The notes: generated from the letters alone by a model not told the origin. Counted from the stretch's first letter, positions 1 through 5,223 are shown. The stretch: DNA of 5,547 nucleotides from Candidatus Sabulitectum sp. (GCA_023136985.1 JAGLQD010000314.1:1-5547), one strand, 5' to 3'. A program made the numbers and translations.

Positions 1-549
1 CGGTCAAATACCGTGATGTTCGGATGGCCAAACGACGATGTCAAACTCGATCTGATGCTCATGATCATGCGCACCATTTCCAAAATTGACAGAAGCACAA
101 TCATCACAAAATTAAGTGGTTTGTTGGATCAATACAGTTTCAGTCAGATTGATATCTGGTGGGGCGGTATGGAAAACAACGGAGACATGATGCTTCTTCT
201 GGCACACCTGCTGCGAATGAATCCAAGGTGGAGAAAAGCGAGAATTGTGCTCAGATCCATTGTGGAAGATCAGGCCGGAAAGGCTGAAGTAGAAAAGTGC
301 CTCTCCGACACCATCAGCTCTGTAAGGATAAAAGCCGAAGCAGAGGTTATTGTAAACAACACCCGGGTAACCATAGCAGAAGTTATTAGAAATCACAGCA
401 GTCAGACAGACATCACCTTCATGGGCTTGATGATCCCGGAAAGCGGACACGAGCACGAGTACAGCAAGAAACTCATAGAGCTTTCAGAAGGCCTTCAATC
501 CGTTGTTTTTGTAAGAAACGCCAGTGAATTCTCTGGCAAACTGCTGTAA
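1..549 (+). CDS. SLC12-type cation-chloride cotransporter / permease-like protein, C-terminal part (partial, 5' end outside window)
   Basis: The frame is open from base 1 and ends at TAA 547-549, giving 182 residues. It begins RSNTVMFGWPND, which matches the start of the cytoplasmic C-terminal domain of SLC12 (Na-K-Cl and K-Cl cotransporter) family members, where a NT-x-x-x-GWP motif is usual. The strongest signature is IDIWWGGMENNGDMMLLLAHLL (about residues 50-71), followed by a P-x-W-R-x-A-R-I stretch, both typical of the family's bacterial members. No transmembrane helix is present, as expected, because the roughly 12-helix transport core lies upstream of the window. GTG and ATG at 13-18 are internal codons, not starts. 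The family couples chloride and alkali-cation movement across the membrane, and the C-terminal domain is regulatory. Substrate cannot be told from this part. It converges on the propeller remnant with an 8-bp gap and no obvious terminator. Confidence 0.82.
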   Translation, partial: RSNTVMFGWPNDDVKLDLMLMIMRTISKIDRSTIITKLSGLLDQYSFSQIDIWWGGMENNGDMMLLLAHLLRMNPRWRKARIVLRSIVEDQAGKAEVEKCLSDTISSVRIKAEAEVIVNNTRVTIAEVIRNHSSQTDITFMGLMIPESGHEHEYSKKLIELSEGLQSVVFVRNASEFSGKLL

Positions 550-557
550 CGCAATTA

Positions 558-1028
558 TCAGTTTAACAAGTACAGCTTCTGGTAGCCTTCCAGCGGATCC
601 AGTTCCCAGGCCAATATACCATGAGGCGTGATTTTGGTTTCCCAGCTCCAGCCATCTGCAGGAAACATCGCATGACGAAGAAGGTTACCATGAAAATCGT
701 AGATATCAAAGAACGGTTCATTGCTAGTTCCACGCCTGACCCACAGGGTCTCATCCGGCCCAAATCCAACTTCATCTATGGTGTTTTTGTATGCTGAAGG
801 TCTTAGAACCCATGAGGGTGAACCTCCTCGTCGCTGCATGTCACTGTTCATATAAATCGATTCGCTTGCAATTTCTTCAGTCGATTTTTCAACAGGAGTA
901 ATGTCTCTTGTAAAATTGAGTATTTCAACACCGCTAGAATCCCAGCCCATTACCCTGTACTCACAAGAATCAAGTTGGCCAAAGTATACAGTGCCATTTC
1001 CGTCTCCGCAGGTGCTGAGCAGGTGAAT
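558..1028 (-). pseudogene. 6-bladed beta-propeller protein, 3' remnant (5' part lost)
   Basis: The minus-strand frame runs from just after a TGA (1029-1031) to a TGA at 558-560, about 156 residues. Propeller-like sequence starts directly at the upstream stop (GDGNGTVYFGQLDSCEYRV), before the first Met at 950, so the Met is internal and the protein lacks its N-terminal half: signal peptide and first blades. Visible blade motifs are DGNGTVYFGQLD, DETLWVRRGTSNEPFFDIYD and FHGNLLRHAMFPADGW, with the G-x-x-W-V-R-R and YD-x-x-G-N patterns common in secreted 6-bladed propellers. Members usually have about 330-400 residues. No ribosome site with a start codon in this frame is seen near 1028. It could still be translated from Met at 950 (130 residues), but that would give a partial propeller. 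The break lies about 40 bp from the stop of the PIN toxin gene, which suggests truncation during the event that placed the TA module here. Confidence 0.75.
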
Positions 1029-1034
1029 TCATAT

Positions 1035-1058
1035 TCCTCTATTCATGAATAGTCCTCT
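1035..1058. repeat. Perfect 14-bp palindrome flanked by 6-bp direct repeats at the propeller/TA junction
   Basis: CTATTCATGAATAG at 1039-1052 is identical to its own reverse complement. TCCTCT occurs at 1035-1040 and again at 1053-1058, on either side of the ATTCATGAATAG core. The element lies between the PIN stop (1070-1072) and the start of propeller homology (1028). It could form a short 5-bp stem with a CATG loop behind the toxin gene, but no T-tract follows, so it is not a standard terminator. A recombination footprint is possible but not shown. Confidence 0.5.
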
Positions 1059-1069
1059 GTATATGCAGT

Positions 1070-1483
1070 TCATTCAGTTGTGTGATAACAATCGATGAAT
1101 TCTCTCGGTGATTGATTCTCAATATCGATGTACTTTCTTACATCCTTCAGATGTCTATCTCCTGAGACAATGGTTTTGCAGTTCAGTGCTACAGCACATT
1201 CCAGAAACTTGTTATCGTCGGGATCATCCAAAACAACTTCAAGATGAGGTGTACTGGCAGTGTAAACAGAGTTGTAGCCCTCTGCGAACAGCCTGGTTAA
1301 ATTCTCGAATTCCTTCTGGTTCTTCAAGCCTAATCTGCTCAGCACCTCCAGATACTCCTCTACGATTTCCTGTGAAAGGCAAATTGTGATCTCACCAGTT
1401 TTCCATAAGTCAATTATCTCCCTGGGAACACCACCAAAGAACGAAGAGACAAACACGTTTGTATCCAGAACAACCCTACGCAT
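1070..1483 (-). CDS. PIN-domain toxin (VapC-like ribonuclease) of a type II toxin-antitoxin pair
   Basis: This 137-residue protein fits the 'toxin-antitoxin system toxin component, PIN family' (COG1569-like). It opens with MRRVVLDTNVFVSSFFGG, the usual first strand with catalytic Asp7 in LDTN. Other expected acidic metal-binding residues are Glu42/43 (IVEEYLEVL), Asp89/90 (DDPDDNKFLECA) and Asp109 (SGDRHL), so all four positions of the Mg2+-dependent RNase site appear intact. Members cleave RNA (tRNA or mRNA) and are held inactive by the partner antitoxin; the RNA target here is unknown. The start is ATG 1481-1483, which overlaps the last codons and the TAG of the antitoxin by 8 bp, so translation is probably coupled. 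The frame is open further upstream to 1588, but the LDTN spacing and the overlap favour 1483. It is the second gene of a two-gene operon driven from about 1790. Confidence 0.92.
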   Translation of the reverse strand: MRRVVLDTNVFVSSFFGGVPREIIDLWKTGEITICLSQEIVEEYLEVLSRLGLKNQKEFENLTRLFAEGYNSVYTASTPHLEVVLDDPDDNKFLECAVALNCKTIVSGDRHLKDVRKYIDIENQSPREFIDCYHTTE

Positions 1484-1724
1484 TCCGTGACCGCACCTGC
1501 TTGATCGCTTCAGAAACATCAACCTCTGATACATCGGTTTCGGACAGGTTGTTTCCAATGCTGTCCCAGAGATTATCGATATATGCACTCATGTTTCGTT
1601 CCCTTGTATATCTCTCCAACAACTCCCTGACCAGTTCACTAAGGTTCTTCCCATCGGCCTTTGCCAACTGGCTTACCTTGTTCTTCAAGCCTTGATCAAC
1701 CCTGATAATCATCTGCGTTGTCAC
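1476..1724 (-). CDS. Ribbon-helix-helix antitoxin partner of the PIN toxin
   Basis: The product has 82 residues and a GTG start at 1722-1724. The N-terminus, TTQMIIRVDQGLKNKVSQLA then DGKNLSELVRELLERY, is a ribbon-helix-helix (CopG/MetJ-like) fold. A beta strand at about 3-9 inserts into DNA, helix A spans about 10-22 and helix B about 26-40. The acidic C-terminal half (about 43-82, with DVSEVDVSEAIKQVRSR) probably wraps the toxin and blocks its active site. Such antitoxins usually repress their own promoter together with the toxin. A strong Shine-Dalgarno sequence 6 nt before the GTG supports this start over the Met at codon 5. It overlaps the toxin gene by 8 bp. The promoter just upstream contains repeats suited to RHH dimers. 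Confidence 0.88.
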   Translation of the reverse strand: MTTQMIIRVDQGLKNKVSQLAKADGKNLSELVRELLERYTRERNMSAYIDNLWDSIGNNLSETDVSEVDVSEAIKQVRSRNA

Positions 1725-1728
1725 TTTT

Positions 1729-1735
1729 CACCTCT
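1729..1735 (-). promoter_or_regulatory. Ribosome binding site that sets the GTG start of the antitoxin
   Basis: On the minus strand the leader reads GAGAGGTG-AAAA-GTG. The GAGG core lies 6 nt before the GTG at 1724, whereas the first ATG (codon 5) would be 18 nt away. This decides the GTG start. Confidence 0.7.
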
Positions 1736-1758
1736 CATAATCCACAACCAGTTCTGCT

Positions 1759-1790
1759 ATACGCAATACGCAATACTTGTATATATAAGT
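1759..1790. promoter_or_regulatory. Candidate autoregulatory operator of the RHH/PIN module
   Basis: Two tandem copies of ATACGCA (1759-1765 and 1766-1772), followed by a partial third (ATAC, 1773-1776), run into a near-perfect inverted repeat. That repeat is ACTTGTATATATAAGT at 1775-1790, with 7 of 8 pairs matching. Tandem 7-bp repeats and an AT-rich inverted repeat near the transcription start are the kind of site RHH antitoxins bind. The element overlaps the -10 box and probable start, so binding would block RNA polymerase. Its role is inferred from position and symmetry only. Confidence 0.5.
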
Positions 1791-1815
1791 TATACGTTTA
1801 TCCAGTTATTGTCAA
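1789..1815 (-). promoter_or_regulatory. Sigma70-type promoter of the antitoxin-toxin operon
   Basis: On the minus strand a consensus -35, TTGACA (1815-1810), is followed after 15 bp by TATAAC (1794-1789), a 5/6 match to the -10 consensus. The spacer is shorter than the preferred 17 bp. Transcription would start near 1780, about 55 nt before the GTG. The -35 overlaps the TGA (1812-1814) that ends the ATPase remnant, so the promoter sits right at the junction. Confidence 0.5.
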
Positions 1816-1827
1816 TCCGCAGAAAAG

Positions 1828-1846
1828 CAGGAAGTGCCACTTCCTG
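1828..1846. repeat. 19-bp perfect inverted repeat upstream of the TA promoter
   Basis: CAGGAAGTG and CACTTCCTG are exact reverse complements around the single base C1837. The element begins 12 bp upstream of the -35 box of the antitoxin-toxin operon and lies in the decayed tail of the ATPase remnant. Its 1-nt centre makes it a poor RNA terminator and a better fit to a binding site for a dimeric regulator. The regulator is unknown. Confidence 0.55.
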
Positions 1847-2085
1847 GGTTAACCTCTCTGACTCTTAATGATCTGTTGAATACAGAAATTGGAAACAAAA
1901 GAAAAGCATCCAGCAGATTTGATAGAATCCCAGACCCGTATGGATGCAATCTATCGTCTTCAAGATTCAAGTATAAAACCGTTGAAGGATCCGCTCATTC
2001 TGAAATCAGTTTGTTTGTGTATTGAAACAATCTAAGAGTTTTACCTGTTCGCCTCATTCCAATAATGACCGAGGCCATGCCAGCC

Positions 2086-2103
2086 ACTGGATATATATCC
2101 AGT
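2086..2103. repeat. 18-bp perfect palindrome inside the ATPase remnant
   Basis: ACTGGATATATATCCAGT is identical to its reverse complement. It encodes part of ILDIYPVAG in the ATPase remnant, so it may be a by-product of codon use. It is about 70-85 bp inside the start of that gene. No function can be assigned. Confidence 0.45.
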
Positions 2104-2175
2104 ATTCGAGGCCTGAGATCAGGAATCTGCCGAAACAACGAATCTGCTACGAATTGTTCTACATGATTCACAATA

Positions 2176-2194
2176 TTTCCTTTCTACAAGGAAA
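2176..2194 (-). promoter_or_regulatory. Hairpin covering the ribosome binding site of the ATPase remnant
   Basis: On the minus strand TTTCCTT (2194-2188), a 5-nt loop GTAGA, and AAGGAAA (2182-2176) form a perfect 7-bp stem. The 3' arm contains the AAGGA Shine-Dalgarno sequence (2182-2178), 6 nt before the GTG at 2171. If transcribed, the stem would hide the ribosome site, suggesting translational control. A weak promoter candidate, TTGGCA (2222-2217) with 17 bp to TAATGT (2199-2194), would start near 2187, inside the hairpin, so it would not include the whole stem. An upstream start would be needed. Confidence 0.4.
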
Positions 2195-2284
2195 CATTAC
2201 CTTAACTGTATACTTCTGCCAAGGGAACATATAAATGTAAACAACAGTGTAAGGAGGGTGCCGTCTTAACCTCACCCATCCCAG

Positions 2285-2309
2285 AAAGACAACAATACTG
2301 TCTTTTTTT
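2285..2309 (+). terminator. Intrinsic terminator-like hairpin, T-tract on the plus strand
   Basis: AAAGACA (2285-2291), loop ACAATAC and TGTCTTT (2299-2305) form a 7-bp stem. The second arm runs into seven T residues (2303-2309). On the plus strand this is a typical, if AT-rich, Rho-independent terminator. On the minus strand the stem is preceded by A7 and followed by only three T residues, so it could be a weak bidirectional terminator for the lipoprotein gene ending at 2373. No plus-strand gene that would need it was found between 550 and 2284. Confidence 0.5.
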
Positions 2310-2355
2310 ACAATATTCAGTACATACTAGATATAGCAGGTCATTCTTTCGATAA

Positions 2356-2380
2356 TGAGCTGACAGTGGCTATCAGCTCA
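2356..2380 (-). terminator. Stem-loop over the stop codon of the propeller lipoprotein gene
   Basis: TGAGCTGA (2356-2363) and TCAGCTCA (2373-2380) are exact reverse complements. Two more pairs (AG with CT) extend the stem past a C/A mismatch to a 3-nt loop. The stem contains the TGA stop of the gene (2373-2375). No T-tract follows on the minus strand, so it may be an mRNA 3'-end stabiliser or Rho-linked site rather than an intrinsic terminator. Confidence 0.4.
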
Positions 2381-3473
2381 CTCTAAATCTGTAGATCATG
2401 CTTGTCTGATATTGCTGTACGAACAATCCATATTCACTTGAATAGATACATTGACCGCCACCTCGAATAGGAATGCAAAAACTGTCTAAATAATTCCCCT
2501 GCAAATCGTATCTATCTATGATAGTAACAGGGGAGTACTCTTCAAAAGGAGTACTATTAAACCTGAACTCTGCATTAGAGTTGAAGGTGGGTAAGTTTAC
2601 ACAAAGAGTACTGTCGGGACCAAGAAATGGCGTCCCCATGACAGGCCATGCCATACCATCATGTGTCGTCTGATACGAAGTCGGGTACATTCTTGCAAAA
2701 TCGTAAGAGATAGTTCGATTTGCGAGATCAAAAAAGAACAGTTGATTACAGAATTTTGAAGTCACTACTAGATAATCGCCCAGTAGTAAACCGGATAGGT
2801 CGCGGTTTGACCTGGTACCTCTATGAGTCCATGAAGGACGACCAAAAGAGTATAGTTTAGAATCAGGCAAGTTGTATATGTGGAGATTGCCTCCGCTTTC
2901 AGCTTTTGAGAGGATTGCAAGTGAAGTATCCGACAAGGCTATCACATCGAGAGGATTATTGATTGATATGATTGTCTGCAATTCTCCACTACGATTTAGT
3001 ATCTCAACTCGCCCACCAAATGCATTACATACGGCAATCCAATCGGAACCTGAATCGGAAGGCCCCATATAAGTAAAATGCCCTGGACCCTCCCCCGCCT
3101 CTCCATATTGCCAGAGCACAGTGCCTTCCAAATCCATGCATATCAGCGCTTCCTGAGCTTGATCCGTAATAAATAGCGTATCACCACTAAGATGCATCGA
3201 ATTAACTTTGAAAAAGGGAGGATTCATCATACTCTCTCCACCATAAGTACAAATCAATTCCAGATTGACTGAGTTATCAGCTTCATCTTCCCACAAACCT
3301 TCATCAGTTCTCATAGCCCATTCTGACCACTTTTCCAGCGTATCCGGATGACATCGATAATCAACTGAATCGACAACGGCTGAATCAATTGGCTCTACGG
3401 CTGAATCGCTACCACATCCGAAAAACGCAAACATTACAAATATGATACCTGCAAGAACTCCATACTTTGTCAT
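2373..3473 (-). CDS. 6-bladed beta-propeller lipoprotein
   Basis: The 366-residue product begins with a short signal peptide: Lys3, a hydrophobic run at about 5-18, and FAFFGC with Cys20 as lipid-attachment site. Phe at -3 and -2 departs from the usual L-[AS]-[GA]-C box, but Gly at -1 fits. Residue +2 is Gly rather than Asp, so outer-membrane delivery is likely if the cell is diderm. A low-complexity acidic linker follows (about 21-70), then propeller repeats. Blade-like strands are LSGDTLFITDQAQEALICMD and LEGTVLWQYGEAGEGPGHF (about 95-133), SDWIAVCNAFGGRVEILN (about 143-160), NNPLDVIALSDTSLAILS (about 172-189), GDYLVVTSKFCNQLFFFDL (about 232-250) and VTIIDRYDLQGNYLDSF (about 316-332). The GE-x-GPG-x-F motif is common in this family. 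Length is normal. Its role is unknown; such propellers usually bind ligands or proteins at the cell surface. The start ATG follows a modest GGTG site. It lies 42 bp behind the antitoxin gene and is probably cotranscribed with it. Confidence 0.85.
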   Translation of the reverse strand: MTKYGVLAGIIFVMFAFFGCGSDSAVEPIDSAVVDSVDYRCHPDTLEKWSEWAMRTDEGLWEDEADNSVNLELICTYGGESMMNPPFFKVNSMHLSGDTLFITDQAQEALICMDLEGTVLWQYGEAGEGPGHFTYMGPSDSGSDWIAVCNAFGGRVEILNRSGELQTIISINNPLDVIALSDTSLAILSKAESGGNLHIYNLPDSKLYSFGRPSWTHRGTRSNRDLSGLLLGDYLVVTSKFCNQLFFFDLANRTISYDFARMYPTSYQTTHDGMAWPVMGTPFLGPDSTLCVNLPTFNSNAEFRFNSTPFEEYSPVTIIDRYDLQGNYLDSFCIPIRGGGQCIYSSEYGLFVQQYQTSMIYRFRVS

Positions 3474-3515
3474 CTTTCACCAACCTGGGTTAGAATTTGA
3501 TTGCATCTCATCGTT

Positions 3516-3752
3516 TTACTCCTCTGTAAAAATAGGTGCTCTGATAATCTGCAGCAAATGCGACCATGCCTCCTCCTCCTCCGGCCGGTTCCAGTCTTCC
3601 CCCAGTACGACCTCGCTTAGAATAGCGGTCTCAGGAATATCAGGTTCATCAAATATTGTCACTATTGCCCTGCAAGCATGTGACAGGTGAATGCTTTCCT
3701 TAATGTAAACTTTTCCATCAACTTCGATTCTGGCTTCAAGTGACCTTAGCAT
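3516..3752 (-). CDS. AF2212-like / VapB-type antitoxin, apparently without a toxin partner
   Basis: This 78-residue protein starts MLRSLEARIEVDGKVYIKES. From memory of the family, it resembles small antitoxins that begin ML-R-x-x-EA-x-x-(E/D)-x-(D/N)G-x-x and end in LSE-x-x-L-x-EDWNRPEEE-x-AWS-H-L. Both ends are present here, with EDWNRPEEEEAWSHL at about 50-64. The N-terminal part would form a swapped-hairpin, DNA-binding beta domain and the acidic C-terminal part would bind a toxin. The start is ATG 3750-3752, preceded by a GGGGGTG site 4 nt away; an in-frame GTG at 3791 lacks such a site. Relatives are commonly followed immediately by a MazF/PemK or PIN toxin. Here the frame continues as LQIIRAPIFTEE, then a lipoprotein gene 42 bp on, so the toxin seems lost. 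It could now act as a free DNA-binding protein or as an anti-addiction remnant. Confidence 0.72.
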   Translation of the reverse strand: MLRSLEARIEVDGKVYIKESIHLSHACRAIVTIFDEPDIPETAILSEVVLGEDWNRPEEEEAWSHLLQIIRAPIFTEE

Positions 3753-3815
3753 TTTACACCCCCATTGCTTGTCTGCGAAAGTAAATAACACTCTGCAAAT
3801 TCCCAGTACAATTTG

Positions 3816-5198
3816 CTATTTAATCTGCCGAAACAGTCTTGGAAGTTGCTCCACCAGATACAACGGCAAGGAGAGTAAATCACATTCAACCTGCACGGTT
3901 GCACCGGCTTGAGCAAGCCCGTGACTTATGTGCTGCAGAGATGGCGGGTTGAGATCGAAACGTACCGCCCTGGTGCATTTCTTCTGTGAAACAAATTGAA
4001 GAAGGGATTTTAATGATCCGCTTTTCCCCGCTTTCACTTCAACCGGCACTATTGACTGGTCAAGCTGGATCAGGAAATCAACCTCTGCATTTGCCCCTCT
4101 TCCCTCTCGCAACCAGTAGGTAAGTGATTTGAAACCGGATGCTCTACCCATGCTGCAAAGATGCTGGGCAATAAACTGTTCTGCAATTTTCCCTTTGTTT
4201 ATAAACGAAACAGTCTGTAGCTCTTCCAGCGACATTCTGGTAACTCCGCACATGTAATTAACTAAACCACAATCCAGAAAGTAGGGCTTGAATATGCGTT
4301 CATTTATTGTGGCTCCCAAAGGCAATCCCGCCCCGTCTGTGTGGTATGCTTTCACTATCAATTGAGCTTTCACCAGTAACTCAAGCGCTGTACGGACATC
4401 CCGTGCCGGTGAATCAGGACTGACCCTGAAATATTTGAACTTTTCACCAATTCCACGGGGCACATACTCATAAATCCTGTGGATCATCTGCAGAGCAGAC
4501 CTGCGGGAATACTTGGCAAAGTCGTCTTTGTATGTCTCCGTGATAGAGGCATGAACATCTGTTACAAGGCTGAAATCCTCTCCTGATTCAATATATCGCT
4601 GTACAGCTTCGGGCATGCCACCTGTAAGAAAAAACTTCCTCTGCAACTCCAAAAGCCGGGTATGTGCAGTTCCTGGGAAAGTGTCACCAATCTGATGTGT
4701 TCTCAGGAGGGCAAGAAGATCATCCTGAGACATTGCCTCAAGCACTTCTTCAAAACTCATGGGATAAAGAAAGAGATACTGTATTCTTCCCACCGGCATT
4801 GAAAAACTGTGCTTTGCCAGAGTAAACTCCAGAAGAGAACCAGCTGCAACCAGAGGAATATGGGGATACTCTTCAAAGAAGTAGCGTAAAGATTGAAGAG
4901 CTTCGGGAACAGCTTGAATCTCATCCAGAAAGATGAGATCTTTTCCAGTGCGAATGCTCCCCCTGCCACATAGATATTCCAGCTCCTGAATGATTCTGCC
5001 AGGATCGTTTGTTTTGAACACTGAAAGCAGAGCAGGATGCCTTTCCAGATTCACCTCAAAAAGGTTTAGTTCATTATTCTGCGCAAACTGCCTTACAAGA
5101 GTTGATTTGCCAACTTGTCTTGCTCCGCGAATCACCAGTGGTTTTCTGGATGATGCTCCCAACCAGCGGAGTAATTTTTTCTCAGCAAATCGCTTCAT
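3816..5198 (-). CDS. ATP-binding protein with AAA_14 and DUF4143 domains
   Basis: This 460-residue protein has the standard length and domain order of the family. Walker A is GARQVGKST (25-33). Walker B is LIFLDEIQ (88-95) with Asp92-Glu93. A sensor-like strand, PLVAAGSLLEF, lies at 115-125. Family motifs YPMSFEEVL (145-153) and FFLTGGMPEAV (189-199) follow, then DDFAKYS (225-231). The C-terminal DUF4143 region is a restriction-endonuclease-like fold, with AEVDFLI (371-377) and PVEVKAG (385-391). Asp374, Glu388 and Lys390 form a PD-(D/E)xK-type triad. These proteins are cytoplasmic and very common in bacteria and archaea. Their substrate is not known, although links to mobile DNA and toxin-antitoxin systems are often suggested. 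ATG 5196-5198 has a full AGGAGGTGAT site 6 nt away. It is the first gene of the minus-strand group; the antitoxin starts 63 bp after its stop. Confidence 0.92.
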   Translation of the reverse strand: MKRFAEKKLLRWLGASSRKPLVIRGARQVGKSTLVRQFAQNNELNLFEVNLERHPALLSVFKTNDPGRIIQELEYLCGRGSIRTGKDLIFLDEIQAVPEALQSLRYFFEEYPHIPLVAAGSLLEFTLAKHSFSMPVGRIQYLFLYPMSFEEVLEAMSQDDLLALLRTHQIGDTFPGTAHTRLLELQRKFFLTGGMPEAVQRYIESGEDFSLVTDVHASITETYKDDFAKYSRRSALQMIHRIYEYVPRGIGEKFKYFRVSPDSPARDVRTALELLVKAQLIVKAYHTDGAGLPLGATINERIFKPYFLDCGLVNYMCGVTRMSLEELQTVSFINKGKIAEQFIAQHLCSMGRASGFKSLTYWLREGRGANAEVDFLIQLDQSIVPVEVKAGKSGSLKSLLQFVSQKKCTRAVRFDLNPPSLQHISHGLAQAGATVQVECDLLSLPLYLVEQLPRLFRQIK

Positions 5199-5200
5199 TC

Positions 5201-5210
5201 ATCACCTCCT
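5201..5210 (-). promoter_or_regulatory. Near-perfect Shine-Dalgarno sequence of the ATPase gene
   Basis: AGGAGGTGAT on the minus strand matches the full anti-Shine-Dalgarno tail of 16S rRNA. The AGGAGG core is 6 nt before ATG 5198. It points to efficient translation and fixes the start. Confidence 0.8.
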
Positions 5211-5223
5211 GCGTTAACAATAC

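Larger units (their letters stand above)
1812..2171 (-). pseudogene. DUF4143-type AAA ATPase, 5' remnant with an in-frame TGA and no 3' end
   Basis: From GTG 2169-2171 the minus strand encodes 58 residues ending in a TGA at 1995-1997. They include ILDIYPVAG and the Walker A motif GMRRTGKT (residues 38-45), then LRLFQYTNKLISE. The same frame continues past the TGA with ADPSTVLYLNLEDDRLHPYG, the conserved beta-strand motif (YLNxEDxRL) that follows Walker A in DUF4143 ATPases, and LLDAFLLFP, until a TGA at 1812-1814. So one base change (for example GGA to TGA; Gly is common here in the family) broke the frame. The rest of the roughly 400-residue protein is missing: Walker B, DUF4143 and nuclease-like domain. 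Sequence after about LLFP no longer resembles the family, so the real break may be near 1890. A good ribosome site (AAGGA, 6 nt before GTG) survives. The Walker A subtype differs from the intact ATPase at 3816-5198, so it is not a recent copy. Confidence 0.8.

Noticed and set aside
112..456. Minus-strand open frame opposite the transporter
   Set aside because: It is antisense to a well-supported SLC12 C-terminal domain and rich in Cys/His without domain character.
558..950. Intact 130-residue gene starting at Met 950
   Set aside because: Propeller-like sequence continues 26 residues upstream to the stop at 1029-1031, so this Met is internal to a truncated gene.
1484..1588. Upstream extension of the PIN toxin frame to 172 residues
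   Set aside because: The extra 35 residues overlap the antitoxin gene in another frame. The LDTN motif sits at its usual position only with the start at 1483, which also gives the typical short overlap.
1995..1997. TGA read as an amino acid in a recoded genome
   Set aside because: Several genes here end naturally at TGA (PIN toxin, both propellers) and intact genes have no internal TGA.
1834..2234. Two plus-strand open frames (1834-2025 and 2022-2234)
   Set aside because: They run antisense to the ATPase remnant, which carries clear family motifs, and show no recognisable features of their own.
3753..3791. Longer AF2212-like antitoxin starting at GTG 3791
   Set aside because: There is no ribosome site before 3791, while ATG 3752 has GGGGGTG at good spacing and matches the family's ML-R start.
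4757..5217. Other-frame open stretches over the ATPase start (4757-4969 minus, 4990-5217 plus)
   Set aside because: They are shadows of the ATPase gene, which has Walker motifs and a near-perfect ribosome site.
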